Source of the DNA: Azospirillum brasilense
Lineage (GTDB): Bacteria > Pseudomonadota > Alphaproteobacteria > Azospirillales > Azospirillaceae
Length of the DNA: 64,000 nucleotides
Reading direction: 5' to 3'
Assembly (NCBI RefSeq): GCF_022023855.1
Contig: NZ_CP059449.1
Coordinates: 2,268,501-2,332,500 of the forward strand
This document shows positions 11,105-19,454 of the stretch, in pieces (position 1 is the first letter of the stretch; each line of letters starts with the position of its first letter). The translations under genes and the position numbers were made by a program. A model generated the notes under the pieces. That model was given only the letters and a program-made list of their open reading frames with translations. It was not told the DNA's origin and searched no databases.

Positions 11105-11181
11105 CGGAGCGTAGCGCAGCCTGGTAGCGCATCAGACTGGGGGTCTGGGGGTCGCAGGTTCAAATCCTGTCGCTCCGACCA
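11105..11181 (+). tRNA. tRNA-Pro (anticodon GGG)
   Basis: 77 bases including an encoded CCA. The acceptor stem CGGAGCG/CGCTCCG is perfect; the D arm is GCGC-AGCCTGGTA-GCGC. The anticodon stem TCAGA/TCTGG encloses CTGGGGG, giving anticodon GGG at 11139-11141. The T arm is GCAGG-TTCAAAT-CCTGT. It has its own promoter and is followed by a strong terminator. Confidence 0.97.
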
Positions 11182-11195
11182 AGTTCTGGAAGATG

Positions 11196-11231
11196 AAAAG
11201 GCCTTGGAGCTGTTCGGCTCCAAGGCCTTTT
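11196..11231 (+). terminator. Rho-independent terminator of tRNA-Pro
   Basis: A 15 bp perfect stem AAAAGGCCTTGGAGC / GCTCCAAGGCCTTTT around a TGTTCG loop, followed by more T residues, starting 15 bp after the tRNA. Confidence 0.93.
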
Positions 11232-11320
11232 CTTTTGCTTTTCTCCAACGGCCGGTTCGCGGAAGCCGCCGGGCCTCTGCTGGAGAGGCCGGCGGCGGTT
11301 CCGTTGCAATGCGCGTCCGC

Positions 11321-13099
11321 TCAGGCGGCGCTTTCCGATGCGGCCACGGCCTCGTCGGTGGCGGCATCCTGCTGGTTCATCTTGCGCCGTTGCGCGGCCA
11401 TGTCGATCAGGGCGGTGCGCAGCGCCGGATGGCGGGCGGTGAACTGGTTGAAGTCGCGCCGTTCCAGCACCTGAAGCTGGCAATAGTCGACCGCGGCGAC
11501 GTCGGCGTTGCGCCGCTGGCCGCTCAGCAGCGCCATCTCGCCGAACATCGTGCCGGCGCCCAGGCGGATGGTCTGGCCTTCCATGAGCACCTCCACGGCG
11601 CCGGAGGAGATGAAGTACATGGCATTGGCGCGGTCGCCCTTGCGGATGATCCGCTCGCCGGGCACCGCCGACTTGGGCCGGAACAGCATCATCAGCCGCT
11701 CCTGCTCGTGGGCATCCAGCAGCGACAGCACCGGGAAGGTCTTGGCCAGCGCCTGGATCTGCAGGTCGTGCTCCTTCTCGCGCTCCTCCGCTTGGTGGCG
11801 GGCGTCGGCGAGGCTGCTCTGGAGCTGCTCGAACTGCTCCCAGCCATAGGGCGGCACACCGGCGGCCCGCTTGGCCTGGAGATGCTTGCGCAGCGCGGCG
11901 ACCCCCGCGAAGACCGCCGGATTCAAGGTGATCGACAGCAGAGCGCCGGCCAGTACGAGGTCGCGGCCCTCCTCCGGCAACAGGCCGAGCGACATGCCCA
12001 GCCCGACGAGGATGAAGGAGAATTCACCGATCTGCGCGAGGCTGGCCGACACCGCCAGACCCATGCCCACCGGGAAGCGCAACAGGATCACGATGCCGAA
12101 GGCGATCAGCGACTTGCCGACCACGATCAGGGCCACCACGGCGATGACCGCCAGCGGGTCGCGCAGCAGGATCGACGGGTCGAACAGCATGCCGACCGAC
12201 ACGAAGAACAGAACGGCGAAAGCGTCCTGCAACGGCATCGAATCGGTGGCCGCCTTGTGGCTGAAGCGCGATTCGTTCAGCACCACGCCGGCGAAGAAGG
12301 CGCCAAGCGCGAAGGACACGCCGAACAGCACCGCCGAGCCATAGGCGACGCCGAGCGCGATGGCGAGAACCGACAGGGTGAACAGCTCGCGCGAGCCGGT
12401 GCGCGCCACATTGGTCAGGATCACCGGGACGACGCGCGGGCCGAGCACGATCGCCAGAACGGAGAAGGCCGCGACCTTGCCCAGCGTCAGGGTCAGCGTC
12501 AGCCAGATCGGACCGTCCGAGCCGGCGCCATGGTCCCCAGCGGCGCCCCCAGCAGCGCCCGGCGCGTGGCCGCCCAGGACCTCCGCCAGGGCCGGCAGCA
12601 GCACGAGCGCCAGGACCATCGCGAGGTCCTCGACGATCAGCCAGCCGACCGCCACGCGGCCTTCGGCGGTGTTCAGCATGTCGCGCTCTTCCAGGGCCTT
12701 CAGCAGCACGACCGTGCTCGCCACCGACAGGCTGAGGCCCAGCACGAGGCCGGCGCCGAGACTCCAGCCCCACAGCCAGGCCAGCCCGACGCCCAGCGCG
12801 GTGGCGAGGCCGATCTGGCCGACCGCGCCGGGAATGGCGATTTTCCGGACCGCCAGCAGATCCGAGGGCGAGAAATGAAGACCGACCCCGAACATCAGGA
12901 GAATGACGCCGATCTCGGCCAACTGGGCGGCCAAAGCACCATCGGCGACGAAGCCCGGCGTGAAGGGACCGATGATGATGCCGGCGACCAGATACCCGAC
13001 GAGGGGAGGCAAGCGAATGCGATCAGCGAGGTATCCGAAGATGAAGGCCAACCCGAATGCGATGGCGATCATAGAAATAAGTGGAACGTCATGAGACAT
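11321..13099 (-). CDS. CPA2-family monovalent cation:proton antiporter with C-terminal cyclic-nucleotide-binding domain
   Basis: 592 residues. Residues 1-385 form about 12 membrane helices of the KefB/CPA2 type. Visible are LPPLVGYLVAGIIIGP near residue 30, LAEIGVILLMFGVGLHFSP near residue 60 and GWLIVEDLAMVLALVLLP near residue 155. A charged, coiled-coil-like linker follows (about 405-445). It leads to a CRP-type cyclic-nucleotide-binding fold at about 460-565 (FRPKSAVPGERIIRKGD, then GTMFGEMALLSGQRR, the phosphate-binding cassette). KefB itself carries a TrkA-N (NAD-binding) domain here instead. Regulation by cNMP is inferred. It stands alone, with a 260 bp spacer upstream. Confidence 0.88.
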   Translation of the reverse strand: MSHDVPLISMIAIAFGLAFIFGYLADRIRLPPLVGYLVAGIIIGPFTPGFVADGALAAQLAEIGVILLMFGVGLHFSPSDLLAVRKIAIPGAVGQIGLATALGVGLAWLWGWSLGAGLVLGLSLSVASTVVLLKALEERDMLNTAEGRVAVGWLIVEDLAMVLALVLLPALAEVLGGHAPGAAGGAAGDHGAGSDGPIWLTLTLTLGKVAAFSVLAIVLGPRVVPVILTNVARTGSRELFTLSVLAIALGVAYGSAVLFGVSFALGAFFAGVVLNESRFSHKAATDSMPLQDAFAVLFFVSVGMLFDPSILLRDPLAVIAVVALIVVGKSLIAFGIVILLRFPVGMGLAVSASLAQIGEFSFILVGLGMSLGLLPEEGRDLVLAGALLSITLNPAVFAGVAALRKHLQAKRAAGVPPYGWEQFEQLQSSLADARHQAEEREKEHDLQIQALAKTFPVLSLLDAHEQERLMMLFRPKSAVPGERIIRKGDRANAMYFISSGAVEVLMEGQTIRLGAGTMFGEMALLSGQRRNADVAAVDYCQLQVLERRDFNQFTARHPALRTALIDMAAQRRKMNQQDAATDEAVAASESAA

Positions 13100-13360
13100 G
13101 CGAAAATCCTGGCTGCATCGGCGCGACGCCGCATAGTACGGATTTTGCTGGTGCTTGTGGGCGGCGGCGGGATTTTTTTTTCCAGTCGCACGCTCGTTTT
13201 TCGGGAACTGGAACGCGATTTGCGCAAATTCCCCTCAATTGCCCAATGATTCGGCGAGGGGTGGGAAACGCGGTGTGACCTTGCTGGCCTGCCGTGATCA
13301 GGGGGTGGATAAGCGGGACAGGGCCGCTATGCTTCGCCGGGCGACGGTGAGGTGAGGAGC

Positions 13361-13699
13361 ATGGCGAGCAAAAGACGGAAGGCATCCAGGAAGGCGGGCC
13401 GAGGTCGTCCGGGGACAGGGCGTCCGCTGACGGGCGAATCGATGGTTTTGGAGGGGCGGGCAGCGCGCCCACCGGTCCGGACGGTCCCTGCCGCGCGCGG
13501 CCGGAGCGTGGCGAAGCGCGCTCTGTCCCTGGATGGCGATTCGGGGGCGTTTCTCGGACCCGAGCAGCAGTATCTGCTGAAAAAGCGCCAGGAGGTCGAG
13601 CGGCGCGAGGCCCGGTTGCGGCGCACCGTCGGCGGTGTGCTGGCGGCGGTCGCGGCTGCGGCTGCGGCAGGCCTGTTCTGGCTGTTCGGCGGAATGTGA
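13361..13699 (+). CDS. Small basic protein with C-terminal membrane anchor, unknown function
   Basis: 112 residues from the ATG at 13361, preceded by GGTGAGGAGC. The N-terminal half is very basic and low-complexity (SKRRKASRKAGRGRPGTG). A short helix rich in charges follows (GPEQQYLLKKRQEVERREARLRR), then one C-terminal membrane segment (about residues 90-108, Ala-rich). The layout is a tail-anchored cytoplasmic protein. I recognise no family. It is convergent with the sulfite reductase operon, with an 11 bp inverted repeat between the two stops. The good ribosome-binding site argues that it is real, but the compositional bias is a warning. Confidence 0.5.
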   Translation: MASKRRKASRKAGRGRPGTGRPLTGESMVLEGRAARPPVRTVPAARGRSVAKRALSLDGDSGAFLGPEQQYLLKKRQEVERREARLRRTVGGVLAAVAAAAAAGLFWLFGGM

Positions 13700-13701
13700 A
13701 C

Positions 13702-13744
13702 CGCGCCGCGCCCGCTCCCATCTTCGGAACGCAGGCGCGGCGCG
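13702..13744. terminator. Inverted repeat between convergent genes (terminator-like)
   Basis: CGCGCCGCGCC (13702-13712) and GGCGCGGCGCG (13734-13744) are perfect 11 bp arms between the converging stop codons at 13699 and 13752. There is no T-run, so if it terminates it does so by another mechanism. Confidence 0.4.
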
Positions 13745-13751
13745 ATGCGTG

Positions 13752-14249
13752 TCAGGACCCCAGGCGGCGGCGCAGGAGCGACAGCGGCTGCGGGTCGTCC
13801 AGCGACGGTTGGAAGGCGACGGTAATCTCTGTCAGGGCGTGCGCCCAGCTCTCCGGGTTGGTGTCCTCCGGCGCCTCGGCGGAGGTGAAGCCGGTGCGCA
13901 GGAGGAAGCGGTACTGGTCGGGGATGACGTGCCCGACCGCCCGGACCTCACCCTGATAACCGAAGCGCTCCCGCAGTTCGCGCGCGGTGGAGAAGCCGCG
14001 ACCGTCGCGGAACTTCGGGAACTCGATCGCCACCAGGGCAAAGCGGTCCAGGTCCGGCGCGATGGCCGGGGCCAGGGTCCCGCTCTTGACCCGGACGCCG
14101 AGCGCCGCGTTGCGCCCGTCGAAGCTCGCGCGCTCCGCCTGCCAGCGCTCGAAGGTGACGATGGCGGGACGGTCGGCGGGAACCGGCTCGCCGTCGGCGA
14201 CCGCGACCCACTCGTCATCGACGATGCGGCCGTCCTTAATGAGCGGCAT
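13752..14249 (-). CDS. DUF934 protein, sulfite reductase partner
   Basis: 165 residues. It has the typical start MPLIKDGRIVDDEW and the conserved PKFRDGRGFSTARELRERFGYQGEVRAVGHVIPDQY block near residues 80-115. DUF934 proteins are found next to the cysI-type sulfite reductase in alpha- and betaproteobacteria and are presumed to help electron delivery or enzyme maturation; the biochemical role is not established. The start codon overlaps the 3' end of the hemoprotein gene by 14 bp, so the two are translationally coupled. There is no flavoprotein (CysJ) gene in the cluster. Confidence 0.9.
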   Translation of the reverse strand: MPLIKDGRIVDDEWVAVADGEPVPADRPAIVTFERWQAERASFDGRNAALGVRVKSGTLAPAIAPDLDRFALVAIEFPKFRDGRGFSTARELRERFGYQGEVRAVGHVIPDQYRFLLRTGFTSAEAPEDTNPESWAHALTEITVAFQPSLDDPQPLSLLRRRLGS

Positions 14250-15924
14250 AAACTCTCTCCTTGAACGGGCCGTGGCCGACGCGCTTCAGCGTGTCGATGA
14301 AGCGTTCCCCGTCGTGCCGGTTGGACAGATAGACCTCGACGATGGCCTCGATGGCGTCCACCGTCTCGTCGGCGGTCACCGCCGGGCCGAGGATGTCGCC
14401 GATCGCCGTGGTCAGGGTCGGGTCGCCGCCGACGGTGATCTGGTAGAATTCCTCGCCCTTCTTATCCACGCCGAGGATGCCGATGGCGCCGACATGGTGG
14501 TGGCCGCAGGCGTTGATGCAGCCGCTGATCTTGATGCCCAGCTCGCCGATGGTCTGCTGGCGCGCCGGATCGGCGAAGCGGGCCGAGATGGCCTGGGCCA
14601 GCGGGATCGAGCGGGCGTTGGCCAGAGCGCAGTAGTCGAGGCCGGGGCAGGCGATGATGTCGCCGATCAGCCCGGCGTTCGGCGTGCCCAGCCCGTTGGC
14701 CTCCAGCGCCGTCCACAGGGTGAACAGCGCGTCCTGCCGGACATGGGCCAGGACGAGGTTCTGGGCGTGGCTGACGCGGAGTTCGCCGAAGCTGTGCGCG
14801 TCGGCCAGATCGGCGATCAGTTCCATCTGCTCCGAGGTGGCGTCGCCGGGGATGCCGCCAGCGGGCTTCAGCGAGATGGTGGCGGCGGCGTAGCCGGGGA
14901 CCTTGTGGGCCAGCACGTTGACCGCCACCCAGCGGGCGAAGTCCGGGTTCGCGGCCTTGGCGGCCTGGAAGGACTCCGGCTCGTCGGTCAGCGTCTCGAA
15001 GGCCGGACCGCCGAAGCGGCGGCGGATCTCGTCGACGACCTCCGGAGCGAGGCGGTATTTTGGTCCGCGCAGGCGGGCGAACTCTTCCTCCACCTCCTGG
15101 GTGAATTTCTCCTGGCCCAGCTCATGGACGAGGATCTTGATGCGCGCCTTGTAGATGTTGTCGCGCCGGCCATACTGGTTGTAGACGCGCAGGATGGCTT
15201 CGAGATAGGCGACGAAGTCCTCCTCCGGCACCCAGTCGCGGATCAGCTTGCCGATGAAGGGCGACCGTCCGAGGCCGCCGCCGACGTAGAAGGTGAAGCC
15301 GACCTCGCCCCGCTCGTTGCGCTTGGCGAAGACGCCGACGTCATGGACGCGGATGGCCGCGCGGTCGGCGTCCGACCCCATGATGGCGATCTTGAACTTG
15401 CGCGGCAGAAAGGTGAATTCGGGGTGCAGGGTCGTCCACTGCCGCAGGATCTCGGCGTAGACTCGCCCGTCCACCACCTCGTCCCGCGCAGCACCCACGA
15501 ACTGGTCGGTGGTCACGTTGCGCACGCAGTTGCCGCTGGTCTGCAGCGCGTGCATGTCCACCTCGGCCAGCTCGTGCAGGATCGCCGGGGTGTCCTCCAG
15601 CTTGATCCAGTTGAACTGGAGATTCTGGCGGGTGGTGAAGTGGCCGTAGCCCTTGTCGTATTTGCGCCCGATCTCGGCCAGCTTGCGGAGCTGCCGCGCG
15701 GTCAGGACGCCGTAGGGAACGGCGATGCGCAGCATGTAGGCGTGGAGCTGAAGATAGAGGCCGTTCATCAGCCGCAGGGGCTTGAACTCGTCCTCCGTCA
15801 GTTCGCCGGACAGGCGGCGCTCGACCTGGGCGCGGAACTGCTCCACGCGCTCCGTGACGAAGCGGCGGTCGATGTCGTCGTAGCTGTAGACCCCGGCGTT
15901 GCGGCCGGGCGCGATGTGGTTCAT
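14236..15924 (-). CDS. cysI: Assimilatory sulfite reductase (siroheme/[4Fe-4S] hemoprotein; CysI/NirA family)
   Basis: 562 residues from the ATG at 15924 (an in-frame TTG lies 18 bp upstream). It reduces sulfite to sulfide with six electrons. Two ferredoxin-like half-domains are visible (YDKGYGHFTTRQNLQFNWI near residue 90; MGSDADRAAIRVHDVGV near residue 190). The four cluster ligands are in CPGLDYC (near 430) and SGCINACGHHHVG (near 470). The SGNCVRNVTTDQFVG segment lines the siroheme pocket. Context (siroheme synthesis upstream, APS reductase divergent) favours sulfite over nitrite as substrate. The electron donor is not encoded here, so ferredoxin or an unlinked flavoprotein is likely. Confidence 0.92.
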   Translation of the reverse strand: MNHIAPGRNAGVYSYDDIDRRFVTERVEQFRAQVERRLSGELTEDEFKPLRLMNGLYLQLHAYMLRIAVPYGVLTARQLRKLAEIGRKYDKGYGHFTTRQNLQFNWIKLEDTPAILHELAEVDMHALQTSGNCVRNVTTDQFVGAARDEVVDGRVYAEILRQWTTLHPEFTFLPRKFKIAIMGSDADRAAIRVHDVGVFAKRNERGEVGFTFYVGGGLGRSPFIGKLIRDWVPEEDFVAYLEAILRVYNQYGRRDNIYKARIKILVHELGQEKFTQEVEEEFARLRGPKYRLAPEVVDEIRRRFGGPAFETLTDEPESFQAAKAANPDFARWVAVNVLAHKVPGYAAATISLKPAGGIPGDATSEQMELIADLADAHSFGELRVSHAQNLVLAHVRQDALFTLWTALEANGLGTPNAGLIGDIIACPGLDYCALANARSIPLAQAISARFADPARQQTIGELGIKISGCINACGHHHVGAIGILGVDKKGEEFYQITVGGDPTLTTAIGDILGPAVTADETVDAIEAIVEVYLSNRHDGERFIDTLKRVGHGPFKERVYAAH

Positions 15925-15959
15925 GGAACTCGCCCTTGTCAAAAGAGTGGCCGCCCGGT

Positions 15960-16295
15960 TCAGGCCGCAGCCTGCTTGCCGAGATCGATGCGGACGGTGG
16001 GGCCGAGTGCCCGGATGCGCTCCCGCGTTTTGACCGGCACCCGCTGCCCGTCGGTGACCCTCAGGTCGAAGGCGTAGACGTCCACGGCGAACTGCTCGTC
16101 CTCCGCCTGGGCCTTGGCGGCGGCCAGGGCGGTGTCAGCGGCCGCCGCGTCCTCGAACAGGGCGGCGTCGTCCAGACGCTCCACCCAGCCAAGGTTGGGA
16201 CCGGGAGCGAGGAAGATCACCTCGCCGTCGCGCAGGCGGTTGGCGGTAATGGCCTTCAACGCCGCCTCGTTTCTGGACTTATCGTTCAACGCCAT
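15960..16295 (-). CDS. DUF2849 protein
   Basis: 111 residues from the ATG at 16295, with AGGAG 8 bp upstream; an in-frame TTG six codons earlier is less likely. The NRLRDGEVIFLAPGPNLGWVERLDDA segment and the later VYAFDLRVTDGQRVPVKTRERIRALGPT match DUF2849, a small family found between siroheme synthase and sulfite reductase in alphaproteobacteria. No catalytic motif is visible. Position in the operon, 24 bp after cobA and 35 bp before cysI, suggests a role in assembly of or electron delivery to the reductase (inference). Confidence 0.88.
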   Translation of the reverse strand: MALNDKSRNEAALKAITANRLRDGEVIFLAPGPNLGWVERLDDAALFEDAAAADTALAAAKAQAEDEQFAVDVYAFDLRVTDGQRVPVKTRERIRALGPTVRIDLGKQAAA

Positions 16296-16319
16296 GCCTT
16301 CAACTCCTAACACGTACGC

Positions 16320-17144
16320 TCACGCCGACACGGCGATGGAAAACGGGTTCTGGCCGGTGGTCTGCTGCCACGCGCCGATCAGGGCGCGCAGCCGCACGAC
16401 CTCGCCGACCACGACGATCGCGGGGCGCTTGGCCTGTAGCCGCACGACGTCCCGCGCGCAATGGGCAAGATTGGTCTCGATGACGCTCTGCGCCTCGGTG
16501 CTGGCGCTCGACACGATGGCGACCGGGGTCATCGGCGGCTTGCCGGCGGCTTCGAGCCGTTCGGCGATGGTCCCGATGGTGCCCAGCGCCATATAGAACA
16601 CCAGCGCGCCGGGCAGCCGCGCCAGAACGTTCCAGTCCAGGTCGGCGGGCAGGCCGCCGGCCTTGTCGTGCCCGGTGACGAAGGTCGCGGTGGTGCCGAA
16701 GCCGCGGTGGGTCACCGGAATGCCGGCGTAGGCCAGCCCGCCGATCCCGGCGGTGACGCCCGGCACCACGCGGAAGGGAATCTCGGCCTCGGCCAGCGCC
16801 AGGCACTCCTCGCCGCCACGCCCGAAGACGAAGGGGTCGCCACCCTTCAGCCGCAGCACCCGCCGTCCTTCGCGCGCCAGTTCCACCAGCCGCGCGTTGA
16901 TCGCCTCCTGCTTGGGGGAGGGGTGGCCGGCGCGCTTGCCCATGTCCACCAGAAGGGCCTCGGGGTTGGCGGTCTCCAGGATGCCGCCGCCGACCAGAGC
17001 GTCGTGGACGATGGCGTCGGCCTCGCCCAGCGCCTTGGCGGCCAGCAGGGTCAGCAGGCCCGGATCGCCGGGACCGGCCCCGGCCAGCCAGACGCTGCCC
17101 GGCTCGAAGGCGGGCAGGCGGGACAGAAGAGACGATGCGATCAT
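16320..17144 (-). CDS. cobA: Uroporphyrinogen-III C-methyltransferase
   Basis: 274 residues from the ATG at 17144, which forms an ATGA overlap with the upstream stop; an in-frame ATG at 17153 would add three residues. The SAM-dependent enzyme methylates uroporphyrinogen III twice to give precorrin-2, the shared precursor of siroheme and cobalamin. The signatures are VWLAGAGPGDPGLLTLLA near residue 20, VLRLKGGDPFVFGRGGEE near residue 90, and VVPGVTAGIGGLAYAGIPVTHRG near residue 120. It is the C-terminal half of enterobacterial CysG, encoded separately here next to the N-terminal half. Confidence 0.95.
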   Translation of the reverse strand: MIASSLLSRLPAFEPGSVWLAGAGPGDPGLLTLLAAKALGEADAIVHDALVGGGILETANPEALLVDMGKRAGHPSPKQEAINARLVELAREGRRVLRLKGGDPFVFGRGGEECLALAEAEIPFRVVPGVTAGIGGLAYAGIPVTHRGFGTTATFVTGHDKAGGLPADLDWNVLARLPGALVFYMALGTIGTIAERLEAAGKPPMTPVAIVSSASTEAQSVIETNLAHCARDVVRLQAKRPAIVVVGEVVRLRALIGAWQQTTGQNPFSIAVSA

Positions 17145-17707
17145 GGCAGCCATCCTTTGGCGGCGATCAAATCCCGGCAGGCGCGCAGCACCTCGGGTCC
17201 CTTGGCGCCCGCGGCGCGCAGGCGGTCGCGGAGCGCGGCGGCTTCCGCCAACCGGTCCGCCCAGACGGCGGGGAACAGAGCCTCCAGCCGCTCGCGAAGA
17301 AGCTGGGCCAGTGCCGGGCTTCTGCCGCCGGTGGAGACGGTCATCAGAAGGTCGCCGCGCCGTATCACAGATGGCGCGTGGAAATCACAGAGCGGAATCA
17401 CATCCTCGACATTGACCAGAATGCTGCGGTCGCGTGCCTGACGGGCCAGCGTTTCGGCGACGGAGTCGTCGATGCCGACGACGAACAGCACCTGCACGCC
17501 CTCCAGGTCGCCGGGCGAGGGCAGGGCGCGTCGCAGGGCCGCTCCCGCGAGGGCGATCAATTCCGCATCCGGTTCCGGTGAATAGACCGCTGGCGAAGCG
17601 CCGCCTTCCAGCAGCTGCGCGAGGCGGCGCTTCGCCAGCGGTCCCTGGCCGACCAGCGCAATCCGCACATGCGTCGGGTCGAGTGCGACCGGGATCACCG
17701 CCGCCAC
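17141..17707 (-). CDS. Precorrin-2 dehydrogenase / sirohydrochlorin ferrochelatase (CysG N-terminal type)
   Basis: 188 residues with an N-terminal Rossmann fold (VRIALVGQGPLAKRRLAQLLEGG) and the family signature around residues 95-125 (ILVNVEDVIPLCDFHAPSVIRRGDLLMTVSTGGRSPALA). It oxidises precorrin-2 with NAD+ and inserts iron to form siroheme. The C-terminal part is the short helical dimerisation segment; the methyltransferase half of CysG is encoded by the next gene. It is the first gene of the leftward operon and faces cysH across a 200 bp promoter region. Confidence 0.93.
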   Translation of the reverse strand: MAAVIPVALDPTHVRIALVGQGPLAKRRLAQLLEGGASPAVYSPEPDAELIALAGAALRRALPSPGDLEGVQVLFVVGIDDSVAETLARQARDRSILVNVEDVIPLCDFHAPSVIRRGDLLMTVSTGGRSPALAQLLRERLEALFPAVWADRLAEAAALRDRLRAAGAKGPEVLRACRDLIAAKGWLP

Positions 17708-17809
17708 CCGAAATGCACACCGAAGCTATCGTGAAAAGACATCATGGGCGCATTTAAGCGCGATGGCGGGGTGCAATCAACAGATTTCACAAACTCACTT
17801 AAACCTATA

Positions 17810-17842
17810 ATACATGTAGACAATGTATATGCGTTGCAACGC
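17810..17842. promoter_or_regulatory. Two palindromes in the divergent siroheme-operon/cysH promoter region
   Basis: The 200 bp between the divergent operons is markedly AT-rich. It holds ATACAT-N7-ATGTAT (17810-17828) and, 2 bp further, the perfect 12-mer palindrome GCGTTGCAACGC (17831-17842). Both are placed to act as operators for the two divergent sulfur operons. The regulator is not encoded in this window. Confidence 0.5.
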
Positions 17843-17907
17843 CGTGAAACTGGTGTTAATGTGCAATTCAGAACAAATACTCCACTTCGTGGATAGGCAA
17901 TTAGGTC

Positions 17908-18642
17908 ATGCTTGATGGACTTGCCCAGGCTGTGAAACGCGACCGCGTGGCGGATCTGACCGAACGGTACGGGCGGCTGGACGGGGCGGTGCTTCTGAAC
18001 GCCCTTCTGCGTGATGAATTCGACGGTCGCGTCGCTGTGGTTTCGTCCTTCGGAACGGAATCGGCGGTGCTGCTCGCCCTGGCGGCGGAGGCCGACCCGT
18101 CCTTCCCGGTTCTCTTCGTCGACACCGGGAAGTTGTTCGGGGAAACGCTGCGCTACCGCGACAAGCTGGTGTCCGCGCTCGGCCTGACCGGCGTGCGCAC
18201 GATCGGCCCGACCGACGCGGATCTGGCGGTGGAGGACCCCGACGGGCTGCTGTTCACCCGCTCGCACGACGCTTGTTGCCATCTGCGCAAGACGGTGCCG
18301 CTGGACCGCGCGCTGGAGGGCTTCGACGCCTGGGTGACCGGGCGCAAGCGCTTCCAGGCATCGACGCGCGCCGCCCTTCCGCTGTTCGAGGCGGAGGAGG
18401 GCACGGGCCGCATCAAGATCAACCCGCTCGCCCATTGGGACCGCGAGCGGATCGACCAGGAATTCGCGCGGCGCAACCTGCCGCGCCACCCGCTTGAGGC
18501 CGACGGCTTCCTGTCCATCGGCTGCTTCACCTGCACCGAGCGCGTCGCTCCCGGTGCGGACCCGCGGTCGGGCCGCTGGGCCGGAACCGCCAAGACCGAA
18601 TGCGGCATTCACACCTTCAAGAAGACCGGAACCGCACAATGA
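17908..18642 (+). CDS. cysH: Adenosine 5'-phosphosulfate reductase ([4Fe-4S] CysH type)
   Basis: 244 residues. The start VVSSFGTESAVLLALAAE is the PP-loop of the PAPS/APS reductase family. Two Cys pairs, CC in HDACCHLRK (near residue 123) and CFTC (near residue 209), are the [4Fe-4S] ligands that mark APS-specific reductases. The catalytic Cys is in KTECGIH at the C-terminus. So the enzyme should reduce APS directly to sulfite with thioredoxin. Its stop overlaps the cysD start (ATGA), and it leads the rightward operon. Confidence 0.95.
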   Translation: MLDGLAQAVKRDRVADLTERYGRLDGAVLLNALLRDEFDGRVAVVSSFGTESAVLLALAAEADPSFPVLFVDTGKLFGETLRYRDKLVSALGLTGVRTIGPTDADLAVEDPDGLLFTRSHDACCHLRKTVPLDRALEGFDAWVTGRKRFQASTRAALPLFEAEEGTGRIKINPLAHWDRERIDQEFARRNLPRHPLEADGFLSIGCFTCTERVAPGADPRSGRWAGTAKTECGIHTFKKTGTAQ

Positions 18643-19436
18643 CCGCCGATCTCGATTACCTTGAGAGCCAGAGCATCTACATCCTCCGCGAGGCCTACAA
18701 CCGCATCGACAAGCTGGCTCTGCTGTGGTCGATCGGAAAGGACAGCAACGTCCTGCTCTGGCTCTGCCGCAAGGCGTTCTTCGGGCGCGTTCCGTTCCCG
18801 GTCGTTCAGCTCGACACCGCGATGGAGCTGCAGGAGGTCTACGACTTCCGCGACCGCATCGCCGGCGAGTGGGACCTCGACCTGCGGGTGGAGCAGTGCC
18901 CGCCGGAAGCGGACATGGACCAGACCCTGCCGCCGCTGACCCGCGCCGCCGCCCGCAAGACGGAGGGGCTGAAGAACCTCCTGCGCACCGGCAAGTACCA
19001 GGGCATCATGGTCGGCATCCGCCGCGACGAGCAGGCGACCCGCGCCAAGGAGCGCGTCTTCTCCCCGCGCTCGCTGGAAGGCGACTGGGACGTGAAGGAC
19101 CAGCCGGCGGAGTTCTGGGATCATTACAAGACCCGCTTCGACGAAGGCACCCACGTCCGCATCCACCCGCTGCTGCATTGGACCGAACTGGACATCTGGC
19201 GCTATTCCAAGCGCGAGGGGATTCCCATCGTCCCGCTGTACTTCGCCAAGGACGGCAAGCGCTACCGCTCGCTGGGCGAGAAGAACATCACCTTCCCGGT
19301 GGACAGCACCGCCGGCACCATCGACGAGATCATCGCCGAACTGGTCGTGACCCGCATTCCGGAGCGCGCCGGCCGCGCCATGGACAACGAGGCCGAGGAC
19401 AGCTTCGAGCGCCTGCGCAGCTCGGGCTACATGTAA
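18639..19436 (+). CDS. cysD: Sulfate adenylyltransferase subunit 2
   Basis: 265 residues from the ATG at 18639, in a 4 bp overlap with cysH. CysD adenylates sulfate to APS together with the GTPase CysN. The PP-loop LLWSIGKDSNVLLWL is near residue 30. Family blocks include PVVQLDTAMELQEVYDFRD, MVGIRRDEQATRAKERVFSPR and the C-terminal ERAGRAMDNEAEDSFERLRSSGYM. The length is somewhat shorter than the ~300 of E. coli CysD. It is followed after 18 bp by cysNC. Confidence 0.95.
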   Translation: MTADLDYLESQSIYILREAYNRIDKLALLWSIGKDSNVLLWLCRKAFFGRVPFPVVQLDTAMELQEVYDFRDRIAGEWDLDLRVEQCPPEADMDQTLPPLTRAAARKTEGLKNLLRTGKYQGIMVGIRRDEQATRAKERVFSPRSLEGDWDVKDQPAEFWDHYKTRFDEGTHVRIHPLLHWTELDIWRYSKREGIPIVPLYFAKDGKRYRSLGEKNITFPVDSTAGTIDEIIAELVVTRIPERAGRAMDNEAEDSFERLRSSGYM

Positions 19437-19454
19437 GAAGCGGGGATTGGGACC

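Noticed and set aside
11045..13249. 734-codon rightward open frame
   Set aside because: Begins in the tRNA-Pro region and runs antisense to the antiporter; no domain visible.
13987..16077. 696-codon rightward open frame
   Set aside because: Antisense to DUF934 and sulfite reductase, whose cluster motifs prove the opposite strand is coding.
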